DNA from: Planctomycetes bacterium MalM25
GTDB lineage: Bacteria > Planctomycetota > Planctomycetia > Pirellulales > Lacipirellulaceae
NCBI GenBank assembly: GCA_007745835.1
Contig: CP036424.1
Location: 1,015,001-1,079,000, forward strand
DNA length: 64,000 bases
Direction of reading: 5' to 3'
The translations under genes were made by a program, and so were the position numbers. Shown here piece by piece: positions 53,026 through 60,983 of this stretch. Numbering within the stretch: the stretch's first letter is position 1; the number at the start of each line of letters is the position of its first letter. A model generated the notes under the pieces. That model had not been told where the DNA came from and ran no database searches. It was given only the letters and a program-made list of their open reading frames with translations.

Positions 53026-53607
53026 ATGCGTGCTTTGGTTGGGGCCCTCATCGGGCTGGTCGTTGGTGCGGCAATCGTTGCGGCGTTGGGCGAAAACGCC
53101 TACTGGTCGGTGGTCCTTGCCGGGCTGGTAGCCGGGCTTTCGATGCGGTTTTTCACGGGGGTGAGTGGCTTCCCCTACGCCAAGGGCGCCCTAGCGGCGA
53201 TCGCCACCGCACTGGCGGCCATCGGTGGTCCGGTCGCCGCGACTCAATGGCGTTCAGCGGCAACACCCGTCGCAACGCTTGATGATGCCAAAGTCGTCGC
53301 CGAAGCCGAGGACGAGACGGAGGGCGCCGCCACGGATGACGCGGCCGACCTGGAGCCCATGCCCGAGATGGCCATGGACGAAGGCCTCGGGCCGCTCAGC
53401 ACGGTCAATCTCAAGCGTCCCAGCGCGGACACCAAGTCGATGAAAGACATCGCCTGCCTAGTGATTGGCTGCTTGCTCGCCTACCAGATGGGGAAAGGTT
53501 CCGAAGCGAAGCCCGCGAATGAGGACGAACCGCCGGCGGACGACCCCACCGATCCGGGCGACCAACCGGCCGTCCCCGAGGACGCCGGCGACGCTGGCGA
53601 GGAGTGA
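53026..53607 (+). CDS. Hypothetical membrane protein with acidic tail
   Basis: 193 residues. Membrane helices at ~1-22 (MRALVGALIGLVVGAAIVAALG) and ~28-60 (SVVLAGLVAGLSMRFF, YAKGALAAIATALAAIGGPVAA), then a long acidic segment (AEDETEGAATDDAADLEPMPE), then a third hydrophobic stretch (DIACLVIGCLLAYQMGKG) and an acidic, Pro-rich C-terminus. GGAGAG lies before the ATG. Unrecognised. It lies between gapA and the ECF sigma gene on the same strand but is not tightly spaced to either. Confidence 0.7.
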   Translation: MRALVGALIGLVVGAAIVAALGENAYWSVVLAGLVAGLSMRFFTGVSGFPYAKGALAAIATALAAIGGPVAATQWRSAATPVATLDDAKVVAEAEDETEGAATDDAADLEPMPEMAMDEGLGPLSTVNLKRPSADTKSMKDIACLVIGCLLAYQMGKGSEAKPANEDEPPADDPTDPGDQPAVPEDAGDAGEE

Positions 53608-53734
53608 AACTTGCCGGGGCGTTAGCCAACTCACGCTCGGCGGATTGGAGTGGGGGAACGTTAACTCCCACACAATACGGCGTGCGGGTGGCTTCTAGGG
53701 TGGAGGGCTGACTCCCCTCGAGACCGCCCCGCCG

Positions 53735-54295
53735 ATGTCGACCCTCACCTCCCCCCCGCCGCCCCACTCCGGTTGTCGCCTCGGTGACCCCGAGCGGTGG
53801 GTCGATGAGCACGGCGAGGCGTTGATGCGCTACGCGCTGCTCCGGGTTCGTGATCAGGCGACCGCCGAGGACCTGGTCCAAGAGACCCTGCTGTCCGCAT
53901 GGCGGGGACGCGGTCGCTACGACGGCCTGTGCGAGCCACGCACCTGGTTGGTCGCGATCCTCAAGCGGCGAGTCGCCGATCACTTCCGCAAAGCGGGCCG
54001 TCAGCCCGAAACCGAGGGCGACCCAGCGGCCGAACCGGCTTCCCGCGACACGGCGTGCGACGCCGAGTCGGCCGAGTTCTGGAGCGTCCTCACCGGATGC
54101 ACCGGCAAGATGCCGCCGCACCTCGCGCGGGCGTTCCGGCTCCGGACCTTCGGGCACGAAGAGCCGACCGCCATCTGCGACGCCGAGGGCATTAGCCGGA
54201 AGAATCTCTCGGTCCGGCTGCACCGCGCTCGCCAGCTCCTGAGGCGGTGCCTCGAGCTGAGCGGTTTCGGCGCCGGACGGAGCGCCCCGCGATGA
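53735..54295 (+). CDS. ECF RNA polymerase sigma factor
   Basis: 186 residues. Region 2: LMRYALLRVRDQATAEDLVQETLLSAWRG, YDGLCEPRTWLVAILKRRVADHFRK. Region 4: MPPHLARAFRLRTFGHEEPTAICDAEGISRKNLSVRLHRARQLLRRCLE. It redirects RNA polymerase to a small regulon under an envelope or stress signal. Its stop overlaps the start of the zinc anti-sigma candidate (ATGA at 54292-54295), the usual sigma/anti-sigma arrangement. The PEP-CTERM gene that follows is a likely target or neighbour (inference). Confidence 0.93.
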   Translation: MSTLTSPPPPHSGCRLGDPERWVDEHGEALMRYALLRVRDQATAEDLVQETLLSAWRGRGRYDGLCEPRTWLVAILKRRVADHFRKAGRQPETEGDPAAEPASRDTACDAESAEFWSVLTGCTGKMPPHLARAFRLRTFGHEEPTAICDAEGISRKNLSVRLHRARQLLRRCLELSGFGAGRSAPR

Positions 54296-54597
54296 AGCGT
54301 CCGCTGCGTGGTTGGCGGCTGCTGCTCTTCGCGCGATGCGAGCACGCCTCGCTCGCGGAGTCCGACGAATGGGACGGCCCGGTCTCGCGAGACCGCTGGT
54401 GGGCCGCCCGCCTGCACCGGTTGGTCTGTGGGCCCTGCCGCCACGAGCACCGCGGGATGCGTTGGCTACGCCGCCTGCTGGACGAAGCGCCCGAGCATGT
54501 CTGCGGCGAGCACGGTTCCGAGCCCGCCCTCTCCGACGAGGCGGCCGAGCGTTTGCGCCGTCGGTTGCGTGAGACAGTTCACCAAGACGACTCATGA
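54292..54597 (+). CDS. Small putative zinc-binding anti-sigma factor
   Basis: 101 residues. The middle has RLHRLVCGPCRHE, the H-x3-C-x2-C motif of ZAS (zf-HC2) anti-sigma factors. There is no membrane helix, so it would act in the cytoplasm. It starts inside the sigma-factor stop codon. A second pair of Cys/His (CGEHGSE) is present near residue 80. Small soluble ZAS proteins such as RsrA/ChrR sense redox or metal; the trigger here is unknown. Confidence 0.78.
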   Translation: MKRPLRGWRLLLFARCEHASLAESDEWDGPVSRDRWWAARLHRLVCGPCRHEHRGMRWLRRLLDEAPEHVCGEHGSEPALSDEAAERLRRRLRETVHQDDS

Positions 54598-54721
54598 ATT
54601 CTTTTCTTCTGAAAAGCTTGTAGCGCCTCGGGCGTGTCGGCGACCAACCCGTAGCGGCGACAGGACCAGCGTGTCATCGCCGCCGTTACTTGTTACGTCA
54701 CACCTGAGGAGAGAAGAGAAC

Positions 54722-55528
54722 ATGCGTTCGTTCACCAAGCTGCTAGTGGTCGCCCTGACGCTGGCCCCGTGCTCCGCCTTCGCTCAAGCGATAGGCGACA
54801 TCCGCGTTGAAGTGGAGCACGCGAGCAACACCGATTTCTCGTTAACGCCCGTCTGGTTCGGTTTCCACAACGGCGCGTTCGACTCGTTCGACGCCGGCTC
54901 CGCCGCGAGCCCCGCGATCGAGGCGATCGCCGAGCTGGGCGCCGTCGGACCGATCTCGATGGACTTCACAAACGCCCCGGGCATCCCGGGCGACATCCAG
55001 GGCGTGGTCGCCGCCGCGGAGAACGGCGTGCCGCCGATCGAGCCGGGCGAGACGGGCGTCAGCTTCGTGACGCCGATCAATCCTTCCGGCTACCAGTACT
55101 TCAGCTACCTGTCGATGCTCGTGCCGACCAACGACACCTTCGTCGGCAACGACAACCCGTTCGCGTACCGGGTCTTCAACGACGACGACGATCTGATCGA
55201 CGCGATGGGCAACGCCACGTCGGAAGTGGTGATCGAGATCTTCGCCAGCGACATCTACGACGCGGGCACCGAGGTCAACGGGGCCGGCGGAGCCGCCTTC
55301 ACCCAGGGCGAAGTCGGCACGGAAGGAGTGGAAGAGAACGGCGTCGTCACGCTCGGCTCGGACCTCTCCTCGTTCCTCGATGAGACCGACGTCACCGGCC
55401 GCGACATCCGCGACACCATCGGAACGGGCGAGCTGCTCGCCACGATCCGGTTGAGCGTGGTGCCCGAGCCGACCGCCGGCCTGCTGGCCGCCATCGCGGG
55501 CCTCGCGGGCGTGGTGCGTCGGCGTTAA
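54722..55528 (+). CDS. Spondin-domain protein with PEP-CTERM sorting signal
   Basis: 268 residues. Signal peptide (MRSFTKLLVVALTLAPCSAFAQA). Spondin_N-type domain: IRVEVEHASNTDFSLTPVWFGFHNGAFDSFD, GPISMDFTNAPGIPGDIQGVV, GYQYFSYLSMLVPTNDTFVGNDNP. C-terminus VPEPTAGLLAAIAGLAGVVRRR is a PEP-CTERM signal (PEP motif, membrane helix, Arg cluster), cut by an exosortase. It is probably exported to the surface or matrix. A strong ribosome binding site GAGGAGAGAAGAG precedes the ATG. It follows the sigma/anti-sigma pair with a 124-bp gap. Confidence 0.9.
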   Translation: MRSFTKLLVVALTLAPCSAFAQAIGDIRVEVEHASNTDFSLTPVWFGFHNGAFDSFDAGSAASPAIEAIAELGAVGPISMDFTNAPGIPGDIQGVVAAAENGVPPIEPGETGVSFVTPINPSGYQYFSYLSMLVPTNDTFVGNDNPFAYRVFNDDDDLIDAMGNATSEVVIEIFASDIYDAGTEVNGAGGAAFTQGEVGTEGVEENGVVTLGSDLSSFLDETDVTGRDIRDTIGTGELLATIRLSVVPEPTAGLLAAIAGLAGVVRRR

Positions 55529-55562
55529 GGCGCCTGACTGCCCCTCACCATCCCCGCAGAGA

Positions 55563-55602
55563 GGGGCCGTGGCGACTCGTTCGCCGCGGCCCCTTTCTTA
55601 TT
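55563..55602 (+). terminator. Rho-independent terminator of the PEP-CTERM gene
   Basis: 13-bp stem GGGGCCGTGGCGA / TCGCCGCGGCCCC with one G-T pair and loop CTCGT, followed by TTTCTTATT. Confidence 0.88.
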
Positions 55603-55834
55603 GCCCGGACAACGCCTCCTGCGTCCGTGAGTACGTGGGCGAACTCGCGTTGAAGTTTCACGCCGAGGCAGATTCGCCGAACACCGCTCCTGAATAAGGT
55701 CGACGCCTCATGTGCAGGTTAGCGATGGACTAGACTGTCCGGAAGTCGCCCTCGAACGGGCCGGCTGGTTCGCCCCGAACTCGCCGAGGTGAGCTGGCCC
55801 GACGCAGGTTCGGAGAATTCTCTGGTTGTTCCCG

Positions 55835-56443
55835 CTACCGCGTTTGCATGATCTTCACACTCGCGGCCGGATACCACGAACCATTGATCCATAACGAGTG
55901 CAGGTCTGGTACCCCAGATACCGGATAGGTGTAGCTCAGCGTGTAGTCGACAACGTTTCCAGTCTTGTCCTGCCACTGTGCGCCCCATCGATGGACGCGA
56001 TTCATTGGTGTTGTTGTGCCGTCGCGGAAATCTGTCCAACCTCTTAAGTGCGATGACGGAATGCCAGGGTTTAGCCAATCGTCTTGGATTGGCATCCAAC
56101 CGAGTTTTTTGAGGTTCGATGAAATTTGTTGAATCGCAATCGATGCTGGGTGTTTCTCGTTGAGAGCATAGGCGACGTGATGCGATCCGTAGGCCCCAGG
56201 ATCACGACGCAGCTGCGTTGCGCCTTCGAGAACGAGCAAAGCAGATTTCGTCGCCTCATCGGGTTCAGTCTCTACGACGGTTTCAGAGACTGGAAAGGTT
56301 GGCTCGACACGAGCTGTCGAGCCAAAAGCAAGCCATCTGACCAACGCGGCAAGAGTAATTAAAACAACGACAGCTCCAACACCTGCCGCTAGAGCGGTTG
56401 TAGAGATCCGTGGTTGTTCAGAATGTTCGTCAGCGACGGTCAT
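55835..56443 (-). CDS. Hypothetical membrane-anchored protein, AT-richer orphan
   Basis: 202 residues. A cytoplasmic start (MTVADEHSEQPRIS) is followed by one membrane helix (TALAAGVGAVVVLITLAALVRWLAFG) and an exported domain (PTFPVSETVVETEPDEATKSALL, QISSNLKKLGWMPIQDDWLNPGIPSSHLRGWTDF, VDYTLSYTYPVSGVPDLHSLWINGSWYP). The C-terminal half reads as a small beta domain. GC is below that of the neighbours. Unrecognised. Confidence 0.6.
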   Translation of the reverse strand: MTVADEHSEQPRISTTALAAGVGAVVVLITLAALVRWLAFGSTARVEPTFPVSETVVETEPDEATKSALLVLEGATQLRRDPGAYGSHHVAYALNEKHPASIAIQQISSNLKKLGWMPIQDDWLNPGIPSSHLRGWTDFRDGTTTPMNRVHRWGAQWQDKTGNVVDYTLSYTYPVSGVPDLHSLWINGSWYPAASVKIMQTR

Positions 56444-56815
56444 AGGAGAGGGCAGCCAAGCAACTCACGAATGGTCGGAACTTTGTTGAACAGCTCGCAG
56501 TGTACGCTGTCATTCAAGCGCATACGATGCTGCGGGCGGTACGCGTCAGGTGTTCTCAAGGTGGCTGGCGAAGAGCACCGGCTTCATCGTACGACTGCAT
56601 TCTACCAGATGGCCGCTAAGTACAAATGAGTGACCCACATTTGCCTCTGAGGGCAGGTCGCCAAAGTGGCGTCGGTGGCCCGGTACCGCTGCCCTTTCGC
56701 GTCGTCACCAAGAGGCGTTCGGCTTCATCGTTCGACGCGGAGTTCGATCCTCCCGTGCTGGCTCAGGCTGCCCCGCTTTGGCGACTCGTCGTGCAAGATC
56801 GCACGAATGGGGGCG
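56444..56815. other. Intergenic region (372 bp)
   Basis: The first ~200 bases share the lower GC of the orphan gene at 55835-56443; the rest returns to the genome's usual composition. Small open frames here have no codon bias or start signals I trust. I see no RNA gene or large repeat. Confidence 0.35.
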
Positions 56816-58069
56816 CTACTGCGCCGCGTCCTCTTCGAACGACACGGTCTGCAGCGCCGGGTCGAGGTAGCGCGAGTCGGGCGAATCGACCGCCGCCCGC
56901 CATTCGTGCAGTGGCCGGGCGTCTTCGGCGACGAGGAACTCGGCCGGGCGCGGTGCCTCGTCCTCGGTCTCCGGCAGCCGCCGCAGCGGACCCGCGACTA
57001 GACCGGTCCGCGAGGCGTCGAGCCGGAGTGGGGCGTTGGCGAGCCAAACGGGCGTCGCCTGCATCCGCTTCACCCCTTCGCGATCGACCAAGCGTACCCA
57101 GAGCTGCAAACGCTGGCCCGTCGGCGCTTCGGCGGGCAGGGTGATCGGCAATTCGATCGCCGTTCCGTTCTGGTTGTCGTTCGTCCGCCAAGCGTGCAGC
57201 ACCTCGCCGGGAGTGAAATCCCAACGGGCGATCCGCTCCAGTCGGCCGTCCGGGGCGGTCTCGGTCAGCATGACCGAGGCCTCTCCCTCGAAGCCGGCGA
57301 GCGCGGCGGGCTGTCTTTCGGCGAGGGTGGCGACGACCGTCGCTGTCTTGCCCGTCAGGTTACGGACCGACAAGCCCAGACGCTTATCCAAGCCGATCGG
57401 CTGTGGGTGTCCCGTCGCGACGGCGTGCGGGTAAGGCCTTGGGGGCGTCGATGATGTGGGGGCCGGTGGCGCCGAGGCGGGCGTCACTTGCAGGATCGGC
57501 TCGTCCCCCGTTTCGAGAGCCGTCAACTTGTGTGTGGGAGGCTCGCTACTCTGTCCCGAGCCGCGATTGAACAGGGGGGCGGGCTCAAAGGCTGGCGCTT
57601 CGACCGGCGTTTCGCCGGCGCCCTCTCCGAACGCCGGCGCTTCACCGGCGGCGTCGATCGGCGCCTCGGCGGGCGGCGGCGTGTTCTCGATGTCGGGGGT
57701 CGTTTCGATCTCGATCGGCCCATCGATCACCGGCTCTTCGAGGATCGGGTCTTCCTTGACCGGCATCGGCAAGGGTTCAGTCGCTGTTCCGGCTTCGACC
57801 GGTTCGGGCCGTCCCCTCTCCGCCAGCTTGCGACGCGTCTCCGCGAGCTCGCAGCGGTAGTTCTGGATGATCGACTGGTACTCGCCGATGTAGTCCTCGA
57901 GACGGTAGATCTCGTCTTCCTGCAGCCGCAGCTCGCGCTGGTACAGGTCGGTCTGCAGCTGCTTACCGTTGTTGCAGCCGGTGAGGAACAAGACGAGGGC
58001 GACCGACAGCAGGCAGAGGAACTGCCCGACCGAGACGGAGCGCGCGGAAATGGCCCACAGGGTTTCCAT
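56816..58069 (-). CDS. Putative lipoprotein with coiled-coil and Pro-rich linker
   Basis: 417 residues. An N-terminal hydrophobic stretch ends in a lipobox LTGC (Cys about residue 32), so the protein is probably lipid-anchored; the signal peptide is a little long. A short coiled coil follows (LRLQEDEIYRLEDYIGEYQSIIQNYRCELAETRRKL), then ~110 residues of Pro/Glu/Ala-rich linker, then a beta-sandwich-like C-terminal domain (RLGLSVRNLTGKTATVVATL, GEVLHAWRTNDNQNGTAIELPIT, RLQLWVRLVDREGVKR). Layout resembles a peptidoglycan-spanning envelope lipoprotein. No family recognised. Confidence 0.7.
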   Translation of the reverse strand: METLWAISARSVSVGQFLCLLSVALVLFLTGCNNGKQLQTDLYQRELRLQEDEIYRLEDYIGEYQSIIQNYRCELAETRRKLAERGRPEPVEAGTATEPLPMPVKEDPILEEPVIDGPIEIETTPDIENTPPPAEAPIDAAGEAPAFGEGAGETPVEAPAFEPAPLFNRGSGQSSEPPTHKLTALETGDEPILQVTPASAPPAPTSSTPPRPYPHAVATGHPQPIGLDKRLGLSVRNLTGKTATVVATLAERQPAALAGFEGEASVMLTETAPDGRLERIARWDFTPGEVLHAWRTNDNQNGTAIELPITLPAEAPTGQRLQLWVRLVDREGVKRMQATPVWLANAPLRLDASRTGLVAGPLRRLPETEDEAPRPAEFLVAEDARPLHEWRAAVDSPDSRYLDPALQTVSFEEDAAQ

Positions 58070-58135
58070 GCGGGCTAAATAGAGAATCGCCGAGCCAGCG
58101 TCAACGCGGCCCTGCGGCGAGTGCTAGCACAACCG

Positions 58136-59122
58136 CTAAGCGATCGGCCGATCGGAGCGGGCGTTCGACAGCTTATCGTGGAGCCGTTGCACCTCGAGGG
58201 CGTCCGGGTGCGTCATCGCCGACCCCAGCGTGTCCAGGTAACGGCAAGCGGCGAACCCTTCCGACGCTCGCTCGTAGTTCGCGATCCACGCGAGCCGATC
58301 CGGCAAACGCTCGGGATTGATCGGCCACACCCCGGGGCGCGGCCGCAGGCGTTCCTTCAGGCCAACCCGCCAAGGCTTCGGGCTGACCCGCGCCCGGAAG
58401 CAGGCCTGGCGCCGGCACATCGCGGCGTAGATCGGGTCGCACCGCAAGCTGCGGAAGAGGGCCTGACACTCGTCCCCGTTGGGGTCGAACAGCTGGTGCA
58501 GCGCCATCACCCGCAGCCCGGCGGGCGTCCGGTAGAGGCTCAGGCTCCAGTGCGGGTTCCGCGAAAGGAACCGCACGACCCGCTCGCGGGCCACCTGCTG
58601 CATGCCGCCGCGCGATTCGCACCAACTCAGGTAGAGGCGGTTCACGATCCACGGCCCCGACGCCAAGGCGATCACCCCCGCGACGATCGCGTACCTGCCC
58701 ATCCCGATCAGGTTGAGCCCGGCGGCGACCAGCAGGCCGAGGGCGACCGAGCCGAGAAAACCGGCCACGAACCCGACCGACTCGGGGAAGTCGATGTCGG
58801 CGAACAGCACGCGGGGCGTGTTGAGGCAGAGCGCGCCGTACGAGTTGCGGGTGACGACCGTCTCGCCGTGACGCGCGACGATCTCCTCGCGGATCGGCAC
58901 CCCCTCGGCCCCGTTGTAAGGGACCTTGGGCTCCCGTCGGGGCGCCTTCTCCCCTGAAGCGATTCGGTCGAACGCCTCGCGGGCGCGCTGATCGGCGTGG
59001 GACTGCGCGGCCTCTTGGCTCGCGTCCGACCAGCCCCATCGGCGGACGGTGATCTGCCGCCCGTCGCGTCCGCGACGTGGCCGGTGCACGCGGCCTTCGG
59101 CCCAGTACCGGGGGACGAGCAT
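58136..59122 (-). CDS. Conserved hypothetical membrane protein
   Basis: 328 residues. The N-terminal ~100 residues are soluble (VPRYWAEGR, ITVRRWGWSDASQEAAQSHADQRAREAFDRIASGE). One hydrophobic hairpin at ~120-155 (SVGFVAGFLGSVALGLLVAAGLNLIGMGRYAIVAGVIALASGPWIV) forms two membrane helices. The C-terminal part has RVVRFLSRNPHWSLSLYRTPAGLRVMALHQLFDP and a Cys-rich segment CDPIYAAMCRRQACF. It starts five bases after the clpP stop and is probably co-transcribed with clpP. Function unknown. Confidence 0.74.
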   Translation of the reverse strand: MLVPRYWAEGRVHRPRRGRDGRQITVRRWGWSDASQEAAQSHADQRAREAFDRIASGEKAPRREPKVPYNGAEGVPIREEIVARHGETVVTRNSYGALCLNTPRVLFADIDFPESVGFVAGFLGSVALGLLVAAGLNLIGMGRYAIVAGVIALASGPWIVNRLYLSWCESRGGMQQVARERVVRFLSRNPHWSLSLYRTPAGLRVMALHQLFDPNGDECQALFRSLRCDPIYAAMCRRQACFRARVSPKPWRVGLKERLRPRPGVWPINPERLPDRLAWIANYERASEGFAACRYLDTLGSAMTHPDALEVQRLHDKLSNARSDRPIA

Positions 59123-59127
59123 CGGGA

Positions 59128-59712
59128 TCAGCCGACGCTATCGACCACCTTGTCGACCAGCTTGTACTCCAGGGCCTCTTCGGCCGACATGAAGTTGTCG
59201 CGGTCGGTGTCGTCTTGCAGCTGCTCGAGCGTCTTGCCGGTGTGCTTGGCGAGGATCGCGTTGAGCTTGTCCTTGGTCTTCTTGTACTCGGTCGCGTGGA
59301 TGAGGATGTCCTCGGCCGTCCCTTCCATGCCGGCGAGCGGCTGGTGGATCATCACGCGGCTGTTGGGCAACGCGTGCCGCTTGCCCGCGGCGCCGGCGGC
59401 CAGCAGCACGGCGCCCATCGAGGCGCACTGCCCGAGGCAGTAAGTCGCGACATCGCAGTTGACCCACTGCATCGTGTCGTAGATCGCCATGCCAGCCGTC
59501 ACGCTGCCGCCGGGCGAGTTGATGTAGAGGTGGATGTCGCTCTTCGGGTCGTCCGACTGGAGGAAGAGCATCTGCGCGACGACGTTGTTCGCGACTTCGT
59601 CGTTGATGCCCGAGCCGAGGATGATGATCCGATCGACCAGCAGCCGGCTGTAGATGTCCATCGCCCGCTCTTCGCGGCCGGACTTCTCGATGACGTAGGG
59701 AATCAGGGGCAT
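59128..59712 (-). CDS. clpP: ATP-dependent Clp protease proteolytic subunit (paralogue 1)
   Basis: 194 residues, normal ClpP size. Catalytic triad complete: S98 (GQCASMGA), H123 (VMIHQP), D172 (DTDRDNF). [19 protein letters not shown] is the oxyanion/handle region. It is cytosolic and assembles into heptameric rings, probably with a ClpX or ClpC ATPase encoded elsewhere. It lies downstream of the second clpP gene on the same strand; a palindromic repeat fills the gap. Confidence 0.96.
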   Translation of the reverse strand: MPLIPYVIEKSGREERAMDIYSRLLVDRIIILGSGINDEVANNVVAQMLFLQSDDPKSDIHLYINSPGGSVTAGMAIYDTMQWVNCDVATYCLGQCASMGAVLLAAGAAGKRHALPNSRVMIHQPLAGMEGTAEDILIHATEYKKTKDKLNAILAKHTGKTLEQLQDDTDRDNFMSAEEALEYKLVDKVVDSVG

Positions 59713-59807
59713 GGGACTCGTCCGTGATTGGTGACTGGTGATTTGTGCAAGGAACTAGGGCGACTTGTCCGTGGCTAGCCACTAGCCACGGATCACAAAT
59801 CACTTGC
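59713..59807. repeat. Nested palindromic repeat between the clpP paralogues
   Basis: Outer arms GTGATTTGTG (59738-59747) and CACAAATCAC (59794-59803); inner arms CCGTGGCTA (59769-59777) and TAGCCACGG (59783-59791). It spans nearly the whole 95-bp gap between the two clpP genes. The left part also has GTGATTGGTGACTGGTGATT, a short-period repeat. A fold in the intergenic mRNA is likely; whether it limits read-through is unknown. Confidence 0.75.
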
Positions 59808-60482
59808 TCAATCGTCGTCTTCTTCGCTGGCGCCGGGGGCCTTGGTCAGGATGTCATCGACCAAGCCGAACTCCTTCGCCTCTTCGGCGGTGAGGTAGTT
59901 GTCGCGGTCGCACGCCTCGAGGATCTCCTGCGAGCTCTTGCCGGTGTGGCCGGCGAGGATCTCGTTGAGGGTCTCGCGGGTCTTGATGATCTCGTTGGCC
60001 TGGATCTCGATGTCCGAGACCTGCCCGCCGACGCCGCCGTGCGGCTGGTGGATCATGACCTTCGAGTGCTTGAGGGCGAACCGCTTGCCCTTCTCGCCGC
60101 CCGCCAGGAGGACGCTGCCGCCCGACGCCGCCAGGCCGACGCAGTAGGTCGCGACCGGGCAGGTGATCATCTGCATCGTGTCGTAGATGGCCAGCGTCGA
60201 GGTGACGCTGCCGCCGGGCGAGTTGATGTAGAAGTGGATGTCCTTGCGGCGGTTCTCGCTCTGCAAGTACAGCAGCTTCATGACCAGCTCGTTGGCGTTG
60301 CCGTCGTAGATCTCCCCTTGCAGGAAGATCACGCGGTTCTCCAAGAGGAGGTCGCCCAGCGTCATCTGACGCTGCCGCTGGTAGTTGCCCGCGGCCCGCG
60401 GCTCGAACAGCCCGGCGCCCAGTTGCTCCGCCGCTTGCAGCTCGGCCGAGATTCCTTCCTTGGGAGCGATGGTCTCGCTCAT
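59808..60482 (-). CDS. ATP-dependent Clp protease proteolytic subunit (paralogue 2)
   Basis: 224 residues. It carries an N-terminal extension of ~30 residues (MSETIAPKEGISAELQAAEQ) and an acidic C-terminal tail (SEEDDD). Catalytic residues are S120, H145 and D194; the context around Ser is GLAASGGSVLL, with Gly replacing the usual Met. NRVIFLQGEIYDGNANELVMKLLYLQSEN is the handle region. The ATG at 60482 has AAGGAG six bases upstream. It may form mixed rings with the other ClpP, as in other bacteria with two ClpP. Confidence 0.94.
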   Translation of the reverse strand: MSETIAPKEGISAELQAAEQLGAGLFEPRAAGNYQRQRQMTLGDLLLENRVIFLQGEIYDGNANELVMKLLYLQSENRRKDIHFYINSPGGSVTSTLAIYDTMQMITCPVATYCVGLAASGGSVLLAGGEKGKRFALKHSKVMIHQPHGGVGGQVSDIEIQANEIIKTRETLNEILAGHTGKSSQEILEACDRDNYLTAEEAKEFGLVDDILTKAPGASEEDDD

Positions 60483-60493
60483 GGGGTACTCCT

Positions 60494-60913
60494 TTATTCG
60501 GATGGGGTGTCGGTCAGTTCGACCGCGACCAGCCAGTCCTCGTTTCTTATCGGTTTATATCGCAGATCGCCGCCGGTGTGTCTTCTCTTGGCTCGTCGGC
60601 CACGGGCATCGCCGTAACGGAGAATAACACGCCTTGCTTGGATTTGCCTTGGACGTTGGTAGAAGAATTCTAACTCAATCGGAGCCAACTCATTAGGGCA
60701 ATACGCGAGCGCGAAGTAGCGAAGTGAACAGCAGTCGATAAGTTCGATCTGCTGGCATTCGATCCCGTCGCACCAGACGTTCAGTGCCCGTGTATGCTCA
60801 ACAAGAGTAAACAGATCACACAGATAGAACTCGATCGCTAAAGCGAGATCATTGTAGGACCGTGTGCCCTTGTATGGCTTTTCTGATTTGCCGAGAGCCC
60901 AACTCCACAGCAA
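60494..60913 (-). CDS. Hypothetical protein, AT-richer orphan between tig and clpP
   Basis: 139 residues, soluble. SYNDLALAIEFYLCDLFTLVEHTRALNVWCDG is helical and includes three cysteines (CDLF, WCDG, CQQ) with two more at LIDCCSLR. The tail (RRVILRYGDARGRRAKRRHTGG) is basic. No family recognised. GC is clearly lower than in tig and clpP. It interrupts the usual tig-clpP succession, so it looks inserted. Starts other than 60913 cannot be excluded. Confidence 0.5.
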   Translation of the reverse strand: MLWSWALGKSEKPYKGTRSYNDLALAIEFYLCDLFTLVEHTRALNVWCDGIECQQIELIDCCSLRYFALAYCPNELAPIELEFFYQRPRQIQARRVILRYGDARGRRAKRRHTGGDLRYKPIRNEDWLVAVELTDTPSE

Positions 60914-60983
60914 CTCGGAGATCTGGGCTTCCTGCGGATCGAAATGGCTACTGAAGAGAGTTCCTCCCCAACGGTAGTGAAGA

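Noticed and set aside
56414-56629. Small plus-strand open frame between two minus-strand genes
   Set aside because: 71 residues without ribosome binding site, codon bias or recognisable domain; overlaps the start of the orphan gene at 55835-56443.
57590-57670. Repeated CGCCGGCG hairpins
   Set aside because: They fall within the Glu/Ala/Pro linker of the lipoprotein gene and reflect repeated codons.
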